64,000 bases of DNA from Schaedlerella arabinosiphila. GTDB taxonomy: Bacteria; Bacillota; Clostridia; Lachnospirales; Lachnospiraceae. Under the pieces are notes generated by a model, which did not search any database, was not told the DNA's origin, and worked only from the letters and a program-made list of their open reading frames with translations. The stretch covers positions 5,077,302 to 5,141,301 of the forward strand of contig NZ_RHJS01000002.1 of the NCBI RefSeq assembly GCF_003885045.1, in the 5' to 3' direction. Positions 16,803 through 25,073 of the stretch are shown here, one piece after another; the first letter of the stretch is position 1, and each line of letters starts with the position of its first letter. Made by a program: the position numbers and the translations under genes.

Positions 16803-17699
16803 ATGACTGCAAGAATCGAGATAGAGAATCTCAATCAATTTTATGGAAAAAAGCAGGCTCTAAAGGAGATCAACCTTACCATTGAGACCGGGATGTTTGG
16901 GCTTTTGGGGAGAAACGGGGCCGGGAAGACGACGCTTATGAAGGTGCTTTCAACCCTGCTTCCGAAATCAGAGGGGCAGATCACGGTCTGCAAAAGGAAG
17001 GTGGAGCATGCCCAGGCGGTGAGGAATATCACGGGATATCTGCCCCAGGAATTTTCCATGTACCCCAATATGTCGGTTTATGAAGCCATGGATTATCTGG
17101 GCGTGCTCTCCGGCCTGCCGAAATCACAGCGGAAGCAGCGGATTCCGGAGCTTCTGGAACGGGTAAACCTGCAGGACAGCCGGAGGAAAAAGGTGAAACA
17201 GCTTTCCGGTGGAATGAAGCGGCGGCTGGGGATTGCGCAGGCCATCCTCCACGATCCGAAGGTGCTCATTGTAGATGAGCCGACAGCCGGGCTGGACCCG
17301 GAGGAACGGGTGCGGTTCCGCAATCTTCTGTGTGAGATCGCGGAGAACCGGATCGTGATCCTTTCCACTCACATTGTCGGGGATATTGAGGCAACCTGTG
17401 AACATATCGCCGTTCTGGACCGGGGCGAGATCATTTACCAGGGAACGGTATCGGAGCTGATCGGACAGGCGGAGGGCAGGGTATACCAGGCGGAGATCAG
17501 CAAGAGCGAGCTGGAAGACCTGAAACAACGATGTATCGTGACCAGTATGCTGACGCTGGGCAACAACGTCATGGTGCGGTTTCTCTCGGAGGAAAAGCCC
17601 TTTGCGTCCGCCAGGCCCTGCGACGCGGGCGTTGAGGATGCGTATATGTATCTGATGCAGGGAAGGGGAGGTGAAACCGGATGTTCGGACAGTTATTGA
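16803..17699 (+). CDS. ABC transporter ATP-binding protein
   Basis: A 298-residue ATPase subunit. Walker A LLGRNGAGKTTL, signature LSGGMKRRLGIAQ, Walker B VLIVDEPTAGLD and the H-loop STHIVGDIE are all intact. The last 70 residues form a C-terminal extension typical of ABC-2 drug or bacteriocin exporters. It opens a three-gene transporter operon (ribosome site AGGAAGG) and overlaps the permease by 19 bases. It was probably the original target operon of the VanRS-like system. Confidence 0.92.
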   Translation: MTARIEIENLNQFYGKKQALKEINLTIETGMFGLLGRNGAGKTTLMKVLSTLLPKSEGQITVCKRKVEHAQAVRNITGYLPQEFSMYPNMSVYEAMDYLGVLSGLPKSQRKQRIPELLERVNLQDSRRKKVKQLSGGMKRRLGIAQAILHDPKVLIVDEPTAGLDPEERVRFRNLLCEIAENRIVILSTHIVGDIEATCEHIAVLDRGEIIYQGTVSELIGQAEGRVYQAEISKSELEDLKQRCIVTSMLTLGNNVMVRFLSEEKPFASARPCDAGVEDAYMYLMQGRGGETGCSDSY

Positions 17700-18928
17700 T
17701 CAAGGAATGCCGTCAGACCGCCCGGAGCCTGATCTACTGGCTCATTGTACTGGTTTTGATATTCGACTATACCTCCCAGCTTGGAAGCACGAAAATGGAG
17801 CCAGAGCCGGAAAAAGGGCTGGAGAGCTACGGGTATAAGCCCAGTGACGATGAAAATATCATTATGGAAGCCACTCTGGGAATGCTGACGCAGGAATATG
17901 GCGGGGGCGGCTTTGCCACCTATCCCATTGGTTTCTATAAAAGAGTCACATTGAATGAAAAAGAAGAACAGAGGATCGAAGAGATCCTGCGGGAAACCAC
18001 CGGGATTTCCGGCCGGGATGAGGCAGGGAAGCTTCTGATGGAATGGTATGAGGCCCAAAATGCTGCCTCGGGGGAGAACCAGATGTACTATGCCATGTCT
18101 CTGACTGTAAAACCGGCGCAGGGCCTGTCCTATGACCGTTTCTGTGAATTGATGGATGAGACGGACCGCATTCTGGGCGGCGGTTCCAGCTATGGAGAAC
18201 ACCGTCGGGGAGGTTCGGAACCCAAGACATATGAAGACGCTCTGAAGGAATATCAGGATCTGACAGAGAAAGACCGGCTGACCGGAGGATATGCAAGGCT
18301 TTTTTGCGATTATATGGTGATTTTCCTGGGGATTCTGCCCGTATTCCTGGCAGTCACAAGGGGGATGCGGGACCGGCGCTGCGGGATGCAGGAGCTGGTC
18401 TATTCCAGAAAAGGCTCCTCCGCCGTGATTATTTTCAGTCGTTTTGCAGCTATGCTGCTGATGCTGCTCATCCCGGTGCTGCTGCTTTCTGTCCCCCTGC
18501 TCACGGAGTGTCTCAGACATGCTTCCGCGATCGGCATTTCCGTGGATCTATGGGCTTTTGCAATATATACCCTGGGCTGGATTATGCCGACTGTCATGGC
18601 GGTGACTGCCGTGGGAATGTTTTTTACAGAGCTTACCGATACGGCGCTGGGGGTACTTGTGCAGGGCGTGTGGTGGTTTGTCTCCGCCCTTACCGGAGCT
18701 GATGCTGCCATCCGCGGCGGTATGTACGGCTGGAACCTGATTCCGCGGCACAATACGGAGCTGAACCGGGCAGGATTTGAGGAGGGCTTCGCGCAGCTTG
18801 CGGCAAACAGGATTCTGTATGTGGTGCTCGCATTGGCGCTTGTCGCCCTGACCACCTTTATTTATAGTCAGAAGCGGAAAGGACGGTATCGTTTGGCATG
18901 GAAAAATACTTCCAGATTGAAAAAGTAA
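17681..18928 (+). CDS. ABC-2 type transporter permease with large extracellular loop
   Basis: A 415-residue membrane subunit. One N-terminal segment (about residues 16-33) is followed by an extracellular domain of about 170 residues and then five or so C-terminal membrane segments (from FCDYMVIFLGILPVFL onward). This layout is found in exporters handling peptides or antibiotics. The GGGAGGTG site lies inside the ATPase gene. It overlaps the following membrane gene by 31 bases. The substrate is unknown. Confidence 0.8.
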   Translation: MFGQLLIKECRQTARSLIYWLIVLVLIFDYTSQLGSTKMEPEPEKGLESYGYKPSDDENIIMEATLGMLTQEYGGGGFATYPIGFYKRVTLNEKEEQRIEEILRETTGISGRDEAGKLLMEWYEAQNAASGENQMYYAMSLTVKPAQGLSYDRFCELMDETDRILGGGSSYGEHRRGGSEPKTYEDALKEYQDLTEKDRLTGGYARLFCDYMVIFLGILPVFLAVTRGMRDRRCGMQELVYSRKGSSAVIIFSRFAAMLLMLLIPVLLLSVPLLTECLRHASAIGISVDLWAFAIYTLGWIMPTVMAVTAVGMFFTELTDTALGVLVQGVWWFVSALTGADAAIRGGMYGWNLIPRHNTELNRAGFEEGFAQLAANRILYVVLALALVALTTFIYSQKRKGRYRLAWKNTSRLKK

Positions 18929-19518
18929 ATTTAAAATACCACATTCCCATACATGTTTTCGTATGCATCCTTCTGCTCGCCGTTTCGCCGCTGCTTATGG
19001 GCGTGGCAAACCTTTCGGCGGAGGATACGGCAAAGGTGCTGGAGCGGTATGCGGCGCTGACCGGCATCATTATGCTCACTCCCGTATTTCTTCCGGAGCA
19101 GGATCAAAACCTGCGGGAGCTGGTCTGCGCCAAATATGTGAGCAGCACTTCCGTTTATCTGGTGCGCCTTCTGGGAAATGTGATCCTTCTGGCGTTCCTT
19201 CTGGGAATTTATATGTGTATGCTGTACGCCGGAGGATGCGCCTTCCCGGCTGTAAAATATTTCCTGGGGACTCTGGCGGAAATGCTGTTTTTCGGCGGGC
19301 TTGGAGTTTGTTTTTACGGTGCGGCAGATAATCTTGTGGCAGGATATATGGCGCCTATGGTCTATTACATCGCCGCCATCGGAAGCGGGCCGAAATATCT
19401 GAAGCTTTTGTATCCGTTTTCCATGTCGATGGGAAGCTTCAAAGAGAAATGCTGCCTGTTTGCGGCTGCGGTCCTGCTGGTCATGGCCGGAATATTGTTC
19501 CGCTGCAGAAGAAAATAG
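18898..19518 (+). CDS. Second membrane subunit of the ABC exporter
   Basis: A 206-residue protein with about six hydrophobic segments and a short cytoplasmic N-terminus (MEKYFQIEKVNLKYHIPIHV). It matches no family I can name with certainty, but its position, overlap and topology make it the second permease or accessory subunit of the preceding transporter. A strong hairpin follows. Confidence 0.65.
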   Translation: MEKYFQIEKVNLKYHIPIHVFVCILLLAVSPLLMGVANLSAEDTAKVLERYAALTGIIMLTPVFLPEQDQNLRELVCAKYVSSTSVYLVRLLGNVILLAFLLGIYMCMLYAGGCAFPAVKYFLGTLAEMLFFGGLGVCFYGAADNLVAGYMAPMVYYIAAIGSGPKYLKLLYPFSMSMGSFKEKCCLFAAAVLLVMAGILFRCRRK

Positions 19519-19530
19519 AAAAGGCGGCCT

Positions 19531-19567
19531 ACACCGATGCCGTGTATATGCTCCGCGGCATCGGTGT
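19531..19567. terminator. Hairpin after the ABC exporter operon
   Basis: A perfect 12-bp stem, ACACCGATGCCG, with a 13-base loop lies 12 bases after the stop. There is no U-run, so termination is less certain than the structure. The following stretch to 19784 holds no further gene. Confidence 0.5.
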
Positions 19568-19784
19568 GAAAGGGCGGCGGAGCAGAAAAAATACGCCGGA
19601 TTCGGTTTCTGAAAAAATCTTATTCTTTCGACTATCTTTTTATCATTCCCATTCGTTATAAATTATAGAAAGTATGCAGCGGTTTGAAACGGCAGACGGA
19701 TTTGAGGTCTGCGGTTTGAAAGCGCTGACGGGCAGGCGATCAGTTTGCCGTGCAAATTAGTTACAGAAAACGGAGGAAATGCAG

Positions 19785-20543
19785 ATGAATCAGTATGCCA
19801 GGCGGAGAGTGAGAGGACACAGAAGGTCATATTACGGGAATTTACTTATGGCGGCCCTTATTTTTTTGATTGTGGCGGTGATCGTATTGGCCGCGAAAAT
19901 GTTTTCAGCTACCATTTCAATGGGGGGCTTTTCCAGGTTGGAAAGGTTTGAGCTGCCGTCCCTGCTGTCGGAGGCGGAAACGGCCGATCTGGAACGCGGA
20001 TGGAATCTGATCCTGGTAAATTCCAAACACCGTATTCCGAAGAGGTATGAGGTGGAGCTGATACGGCTGTCAAACGGAAAGCAGGTTGATGAGCGGATCT
20101 ACCCTGAACTGCAGGAAATGTTTGACGCGGCGAGGGCGAACGGGCTCCACCTGTTTGTAGCGGAGGGTTACCGTACCCAGAAGGAACAGCAGCAATTGCT
20201 GGACGAAAAAATCGAGGAATATAAAAACGAGGGATACCCGGGGGCAGAGGCGGAAGAGCTTGCCAGGCAATGGGTGGCTGTTCCTGGGACAAGCGAGCAT
20301 CAGCTGGGGATCGCGGTGGATATCAATGCGGACAACGCGGGAAGCTCCGATGATGAGGTCTATACATGGTTGGCCGAGAACAGTTGGCAGTACGGATTTA
20401 TCAGACGCTATCCGCCGGACAAGACGGAGATCACAGGGACGATCTATGAGCCGTGGCATTACAGATATGTGGGAAAAGAAGCCGCCCGGGAAATTGCTTC
20501 GAGCGGGGTCTGCCTGGAGGAATATCTGGAAAATCTGAGGTAG
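19785..20543 (+). CDS. VanY-like D-alanyl-D-alanine carboxypeptidase (M15B)
   Basis: A 252-residue membrane-anchored zinc peptidase that trims the terminal D-Ala from peptidoglycan stem peptides. One N-terminal membrane segment (about residues 19-39) precedes the catalytic domain. Zinc ligands and catalytic residues are visible in SEHQLGIAVD (His172, Asp179) and EPWHYRY (Glu222, His225). ATG 19785 is chosen because GGAGGA lies seven bases upstream; ATG 19779 is too close to it. The gene follows the two-component and exporter genes, supporting a cell-envelope stress role. Confidence 0.88.
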   Translation: MNQYARRRVRGHRRSYYGNLLMAALIFLIVAVIVLAAKMFSATISMGGFSRLERFELPSLLSEAETADLERGWNLILVNSKHRIPKRYEVELIRLSNGKQVDERIYPELQEMFDAARANGLHLFVAEGYRTQKEQQQLLDEKIEEYKNEGYPGAEAEELARQWVAVPGTSEHQLGIAVDINADNAGSSDDEVYTWLAENSWQYGFIRRYPPDKTEITGTIYEPWHYRYVGKEAAREIASSGVCLEEYLENLR

Positions 20544-20593
20544 AAGGCGGGGGGATTCGGAATTTGCTGTAATTGGCTTATGGGCAGGCGGTC

Positions 20594-20626
20594 GAAACAG
20601 CAGGCATGCCCGCCGCCTGCTGTTTC
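20594..20626. terminator. Bidirectional hairpin between convergent genes
   Basis: GAAACAGCAGGC and its complement GCCTGCTGTTTC form a 12-bp stem between the VanY-like gene and the minus-strand AAA gene. Confidence 0.6.
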
Positions 20627-20656
20627 AACCAAATCAGAAGTTGTTTCAAACTTTTT

Positions 20657-21898
20657 CTATAATACAATTTTCTCTGCCACTTTATCGGAATCCAAAGCCC
20701 ATGTTGCTTCCAACAATTCTCTGGAATCGGAAAATATATTCACGATTTTCTCCCATCCGCTGTTTCTTACGGCCCGGATAAATTCTTCCCGAATCTCTTC
20801 ATTCGGAATATACACTTCCTTACAGCATTTATCATATGCCAGATAACCTAAATGCACCAGAAGCGTAAGTATATCGTCTTTACTCCGAAAAGAAGTCATA
20901 TCATTTTGAAATGCTCCTGTGTCAATTTCGCATCGTCCTCCCCCTATCATATATATGATTGCATCCTTTAAACCATCAAAATTCAAATCTATATAAGATT
21001 TCAAACCCTCGTAGGTCTCAGTCTGCGTCCAATAATTTTCAAATTCGCCATTAACCATCGCCTGTACAATCGATTTGGGATTATAAATATGAATTTTTCT
21101 CTTGAAAAAATATCCGTCATACCAATGTTTTGCTTCAGAAAAATCCATCTCATACTTCCTGCAAAGTCCTTCTACCTCAGCTTCTGTAAAACCAAAATAA
21201 TCCGTCAGCCCTTTTGGATGAATCATGGTATATTCATCAAAATTGTTTAATGCCGATTCCGTCCCATACTTTTTGATAGGCAAAATTCCTGTAATATATG
21301 CCAGATGAATACATTCCTCTGCAGCGGCCCCTTTAAAGAGACTTCGAAGAAAAGTAATATATTCTTCCTGTAATTCCCGATTTTCTTTTTCCTCCCGGAA
21401 GATGCAGTCCCATTCATCAATGATAACAATAAATTTTTTGCCGCCTGATGCATGGAGCTGCTGAAAAGCGCCTGCTAAGGATTTTTCTTTTCCTGTCAAA
21501 AATTCTCCATATACCTGCGTCAGTTCTTCTATCACTTTTTCCTGCAGATAAAAAAGCAGTTTATCCCGGCATCCTTCGTTCATTGCCGTACTGCGGATCA
21601 ACTGCATGTCCAGCCGAATTACATCATATTTATTCAAATTCTGCAGAAAGGAATCCTTTTCTGCAATTTCATAATTTTGAAACAGCTCATGAGAATTGCA
21701 GCCACGGCTATAATACGCGATCAACATCTTTGCTGCCATTGATTTTCCAAAGCGCCTGGGACGGCTGACACTGATAAATTTATCCTCCGTATCAAGAATC
21801 TGATTCATATAATCAATCAGACCTGTTTTATCTATATAAATTTTAGACCTTACAGAAGTAGAAAAACCTTCATTATCCGGATTCAAATATATTCCCAT
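20657..21898 (-). CDS. AAA-ATPase_like protein lacking the nuclease domain
   Basis: A 413-residue relative of the AAA-ATPase_like proteins. The N-terminal block KIYIDKTGLIDYMN, P-loop RPRRFGKS, Walker B FIVIIDEWDCIF, the YITGILPIKKYG block, the FGFTEAEVEGLC/HWYDGYFF pair and YNPKSIVQAM are all present. Full-length members are about 560 residues and end in a PD-(D/E)XK domain. Here the frame stops after DSRELLEATWALDSDKVAEK, and the GR-SD...E-K core is missing. It is either a natural short form or a 3' truncation. A good GGAGGAAC site lies before the start. Confidence 0.8.
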   Translation of the reverse strand: MGIYLNPDNEGFSTSVRSKIYIDKTGLIDYMNQILDTEDKFISVSRPRRFGKSMAAKMLIAYYSRGCNSHELFQNYEIAEKDSFLQNLNKYDVIRLDMQLIRSTAMNEGCRDKLLFYLQEKVIEELTQVYGEFLTGKEKSLAGAFQQLHASGGKKFIVIIDEWDCIFREEKENRELQEEYITFLRSLFKGAAAEECIHLAYITGILPIKKYGTESALNNFDEYTMIHPKGLTDYFGFTEAEVEGLCRKYEMDFSEAKHWYDGYFFKRKIHIYNPKSIVQAMVNGEFENYWTQTETYEGLKSYIDLNFDGLKDAIIYMIGGGRCEIDTGAFQNDMTSFRSKDDILTLLVHLGYLAYDKCCKEVYIPNEEIREEFIRAVRNSGWEKIVNIFSDSRELLEATWALDSDKVAEKIVL

Positions 21899-22064
21899 AG
21901 CTGTTCCTCCTGCGAAATATTATGTTTACAGTATATCTGCTTCCATAAATAAAATCAACCTGATCATATTTTCCGCAAATCATCCACACAAATAGAATAA
22001 AAACACAACATTGCGGGATATTGATGCATTGCACAGTGGAAAAAATAATATTTATAAAAGATTG

Positions 22065-22093
22065 TTGAGAAGCAAAGTTTTTTGGGATATACT
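22065..22093 (+). promoter_or_regulatory. Promoter of the Crp/Fnr-type regulator gene
   Basis: TTGAGA at 22065 and TATACT at 22088 with a 17-base spacer, 65 bases before the start codon. Confidence 0.55.
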
Positions 22094-22157
22094 TATAAAA
22101 AGAGATGGATGTTAGCATTTAAGAATTATATTTCAAGTCCTTTAAAGGAGAAAAATC

Positions 22158-22850
22158 ATGGCAATTGAGCAAAAATGGAAAAAGTATGCACAGGAGACCA
22201 TGTTTAATTTTTTTATCCTTCCGGAGTATATACAACAGAAGGGAAAAGAAATGACTTTCCAGCAGAAACAGTTTATTGTGTTCAGAGGAGATCCGCTTCA
22301 GTATGTCTATTTTATCAAAAGCGGTTCTGCATTGGGAACCAGAAATTATGCGGATGGAAATGAATATAACTATTTTATGATTGACAGTAAGAATGGAAGT
22401 ATCGGTTTACTGGAACTGTTTGCGCGTGAGGCGGAATATATTGCCTCCATTTTGTGTATAACGGAGGTCAGGACAATTCGGATAGACGCGGAGATCATCT
22501 ATGATTATGTAATGGGGAATCAGGAAATGCTGCGCCGCTGTATTACGCTGATTGCACAGGATCTCTATAAACGTTCGGCAAATGACGGGAGATTCTATTA
22601 TCTCGACGGAATAAACCGCGTCCGGCATTATTTTGTCGATTATTACAATGAGCATTTGAAAGAAAACAGAAAGAAGATTACGGTTTATGCGGAATACCGG
22701 GATATTGCTGCAAGTGTGGGGATCAGCGTCCGGACAGTGGGAAGAAGTATCCGGCAATTAAAGGATAACGGTGAAATACAATCAAAGGATAAAAAGGTAG
22801 TCATTGATGAGAATAATTACAAATTGCTGCTGTCATCAATGACTTTATAA
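22158..22850 (+). CDS. Crp/Fnr family transcriptional regulator
   Basis: A 230-residue regulator. The N-terminal cyclic-nucleotide-binding-like barrel spans about residues 30-120 (KQFIVFRGDPLQYVYFIKSG, NGSIGLLELF). A dimerisation helix is followed by a Crp-type helix-turn-helix, YRDIAASVGISVRTVGRSIRQL. No cluster of cysteines typical of Fnr is seen, so a small-molecule ligand is likelier than an iron-sulfur cluster. It has an AAAGGAG site and its own terminator. It lies directly upstream of the nucleoside-uptake operon, its probable target. Confidence 0.88.
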   Translation: MAIEQKWKKYAQETMFNFFILPEYIQQKGKEMTFQQKQFIVFRGDPLQYVYFIKSGSALGTRNYADGNEYNYFMIDSKNGSIGLLELFAREAEYIASILCITEVRTIRIDAEIIYDYVMGNQEMLRRCITLIAQDLYKRSANDGRFYYLDGINRVRHYFVDYYNEHLKENRKKITVYAEYRDIAASVGISVRTVGRSIRQLKDNGEIQSKDKKVVIDENNYKLLLSSMTL

Positions 22851-22852
22851 CA

Positions 22853-22878
22853 GAGGCCGGAAACGGCTTCTTTTTTTT
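22853..22878 (+). terminator. Rho-independent terminator of the regulator gene
   Basis: GAGGCCG, a GAAA loop, CGGCTTC, then eight T residues. Confidence 0.85.
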
Positions 22879-22893
22879 GGGCATTCTTTGGAG

Positions 22894-22938
22894 GAAAGGC
22901 CAAATGACCTTTTCTGTTTCGTGTGGAAAGAATATAAT
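22894..22938 (+). promoter_or_regulatory. Candidate Crp-type activator site and promoter of the nucleoside operon
   Basis: An inverted repeat, GAAAGG-N8-CCTTTTC, is centred near 22904. A perfect -10 box TATAAT lies at 22933 with only a poor -35 (TTTTCT). The repeat centre would be about 41 bases before transcription start. That is the classic position of a class II Crp/Fnr activator site. Confidence 0.45.
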
Positions 22939-22991
22939 CAATATACAAATCAAACAAAAATATTTTTGTGAGCAAAGGAAAAGGAGGCAAA

Positions 22992-23894
22992 ATGACGAAG
23001 GTATCACCAAAAAAAATTTTGATCGATACAGATCTGGGCGATGATATAGATGATTCCGCGGCTCTTATCATGGCTCTGAACTCACCGGAACTGGAAATTG
23101 TAGGAATTACAACTGTCTATCTGGATACAGTAAAAAGGGCAGAAATGGTGTTGGAACTGTGCAGTAAATATGGAAGAAATGATATTCCTGTCTGTGCAGG
23201 CTTTGGGCGGCCGATCATCGAACGCCCGGATTCCGGGGCTTTTCCGCTGCAGTATGAAATTCTGGAAGAAGACAGGAAGGACAAGGTCATTACAGAAACT
23301 GACGGGGCAGATTTTATCATTCAAAAGGTAAAAGAATATCCGGATCTGACAATCGTTGAGATGGGCTGCATGACAAATCTGGGAATTGCTTTTTACAGGG
23401 AACCGGATTTGATGAAAGACATTCCGGTGGTTGCTATGGGAGGTGTTTTTTCAGGAAGCTTTCCTGAATGGAATCTGAAATGTGACCCGGAGGCAGCACG
23501 AATGGTCATGAATTATGCAGAGCATCTGAAAATGTTTGGACTGGAAGTAACGAAGCACTGCCTGATACAGGATGCTTTGGCAGAAATACTGTGTCCGGAA
23601 AATAATGAAAGGATGCAGTATTACAAAACCGGCCTTCAGATTTTTCGGAAAAAGATGGGATATGTATACACATTTCACGATGTACTGCTGATCGCATATC
23701 TGCTTGATCCGACAGTTGCGGAAATGGAACAAAGCGACTTCACGGTAGAGCTGTGCGGATATCATACCAGAGGTGCCATCGTTTTGAAAACAAACGCATA
23801 TGATCTCAATGCAGATGTGGAAAAAGATTTTTATTATGCGAAATCAATGGATGAACAGAGATTTAGAAAACTTATAGAAGAACGTATATTTTGA
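22992..23894 (+). CDS. Nucleoside hydrolase (IUNH family)
   Basis: A cytoplasmic enzyme of 300 residues that cleaves the N-glycosidic bond of ribonucleosides to base and ribose. The calcium-binding signature DTDLGDDIDDSAALIMAL is at residues 12-29. EMGCMTNLGIAF, the PVVAMGGVF strand and ECDPEAA-like KCDPEAARMVM match family blocks. ATG 22992 follows AAAGGAGG. It is the first gene of a five-gene operon with a BMP-type importer, so imported nucleosides are likely hydrolysed directly. Base specificity cannot be read. Confidence 0.92.
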   Translation: MTKVSPKKILIDTDLGDDIDDSAALIMALNSPELEIVGITTVYLDTVKRAEMVLELCSKYGRNDIPVCAGFGRPIIERPDSGAFPLQYEILEEDRKDKVITETDGADFIIQKVKEYPDLTIVEMGCMTNLGIAFYREPDLMKDIPVVAMGGVFSGSFPEWNLKCDPEAARMVMNYAEHLKMFGLEVTKHCLIQDALAEILCPENNERMQYYKTGLQIFRKKMGYVYTFHDVLLIAYLLDPTVAEMEQSDFTVELCGYHTRGAIVLKTNAYDLNADVEKDFYYAKSMDEQRFRKLIEERIF

Positions 23895-23908
23895 AGAGGA
23901 GGTACAAA

Positions 23909-25042
23909 ATGAAAAAAAGAATCGCTTTATGGGTAATGTGTCTGGCTATGGGTACTGTATTTTACGGTTGTTCCGCACCGGAACCGGAGGAAAGTACGGA
24001 TACAGGGGCCGCGTCGGAGGAAACTGCTGAGACGGAGCGGTATGAAGGCAATGCAGAGGATTATAAGGCTGCGCTTTTGATTCCGGGAAGTCTTGGAGAT
24101 AAATCATTTTTCGACGCTTCATATCAGGCAGTCGGACTTCTGGAAGAGGAATACGGCATGGACGTAGATTATGTAGAATGCGGGACAGACGCATCCAAAT
24201 ATTATCCGGCTTATGTGGATCTTTGCCAGGGAGGATATGATTTGATCCTGACGGTTTCCAGCAACGGGGATGATGCTTTGATTCAGATTGCAGAAGAATA
24301 TCCGGATCAGAAGTTTATCAGCCTGGATGGAGAACTGGACGACATCCCTTCCAATGTCTATATTATTGCGCCGAAGAACAATGAAATGAGTTATCTGGCA
24401 GGCGCTGTCGCAGCTTTGAAAGCACAGGAGCTTGGAGACAAAACAATTGGATTTGTCGGTGGCATGGATATTCCCGGTATCAATGAATTTCTGGTTGGAT
24501 ATATTGAAGGAGCCCAGCAGATCATGCCGGACATTCAAGTACAGAGCTCGTATGTGGGGAGTTTTACGGATACTGCAAAGGGTAAGGAAAACGGCCTTCT
24601 TCTGTACAATTCAGGAATCTCAGTTGTATTTACCGCCGCGGGACAGTCAGGAATCGGAGTTTTGGATGCAGCAGTACAGACAGGAAATTATGTGATCGGG
24701 GTGGATTCAGACCAGGCAGAGGCATTAAAAGATTCCCAGCCGGAAATGGCAAATGTAGTGATTACCTCCGCAATCAAGAATATCCCTGAAAATGCGCTGC
24801 ATATCGTTCAGAAAGCAATGGATGGCGAAGTGAACTATGGAAAGAAAGAGTATTATGGGCTGAAGGAAGGGGCTGTCGGACTTGCAGAGAATGAATTTTA
24901 TCAAAAACTGATGTCTGAAGAGGATCGTCAGACCATTTCGGACTTAAAAGAGAAGGTTATGAACGGAGAGGTGGAACTTACGGAAACCATGGGGCTTTCG
25001 ACAGAAGAATTGTCAGAAATCAGAGACAAGGTTCGTCCATAG
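23909..25042 (+). CDS. BMP family nucleoside-binding lipoprotein (BmpA/PnrA-like)
   Basis: The 377-residue substrate-binding subunit of an ABC nucleoside importer, anchored outside the membrane. The signal peptide ends in a lipobox, TVFYGC, followed by an acidic linker. The family folds are recognisable: AALLIPGSLGDKSFFDASYQ, FISLDGELDDIPSNV, EMSYLAGAVAAL, IGFVGGMDIPGINEFLVGY and VFTAAGQSGIGVLDAA. It starts 14 bases after the hydrolase behind GAGGAGG. Confidence 0.92.
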   Translation: MKKRIALWVMCLAMGTVFYGCSAPEPEESTDTGAASEETAETERYEGNAEDYKAALLIPGSLGDKSFFDASYQAVGLLEEEYGMDVDYVECGTDASKYYPAYVDLCQGGYDLILTVSSNGDDALIQIAEEYPDQKFISLDGELDDIPSNVYIIAPKNNEMSYLAGAVAALKAQELGDKTIGFVGGMDIPGINEFLVGYIEGAQQIMPDIQVQSSYVGSFTDTAKGKENGLLLYNSGISVVFTAAGQSGIGVLDAAVQTGNYVIGVDSDQAEALKDSQPEMANVVITSAIKNIPENALHIVQKAMDGEVNYGKKEYYGLKEGAVGLAENEFYQKLMSEEDRQTISDLKEKVMNGEVELTETMGLSTEELSEIRDKVRP

Positions 25043-25073
25043 GTTTATACAGAGATAAAGGGGCCGGATTCTT

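Noticed and set aside
17693..18520. 275-codon minus-strand open frame
   Set aside because: Antisense to a clear ABC-2 permease; no ribosome site and His/Gln-rich composition typical of a shadow frame in GC-rich DNA.
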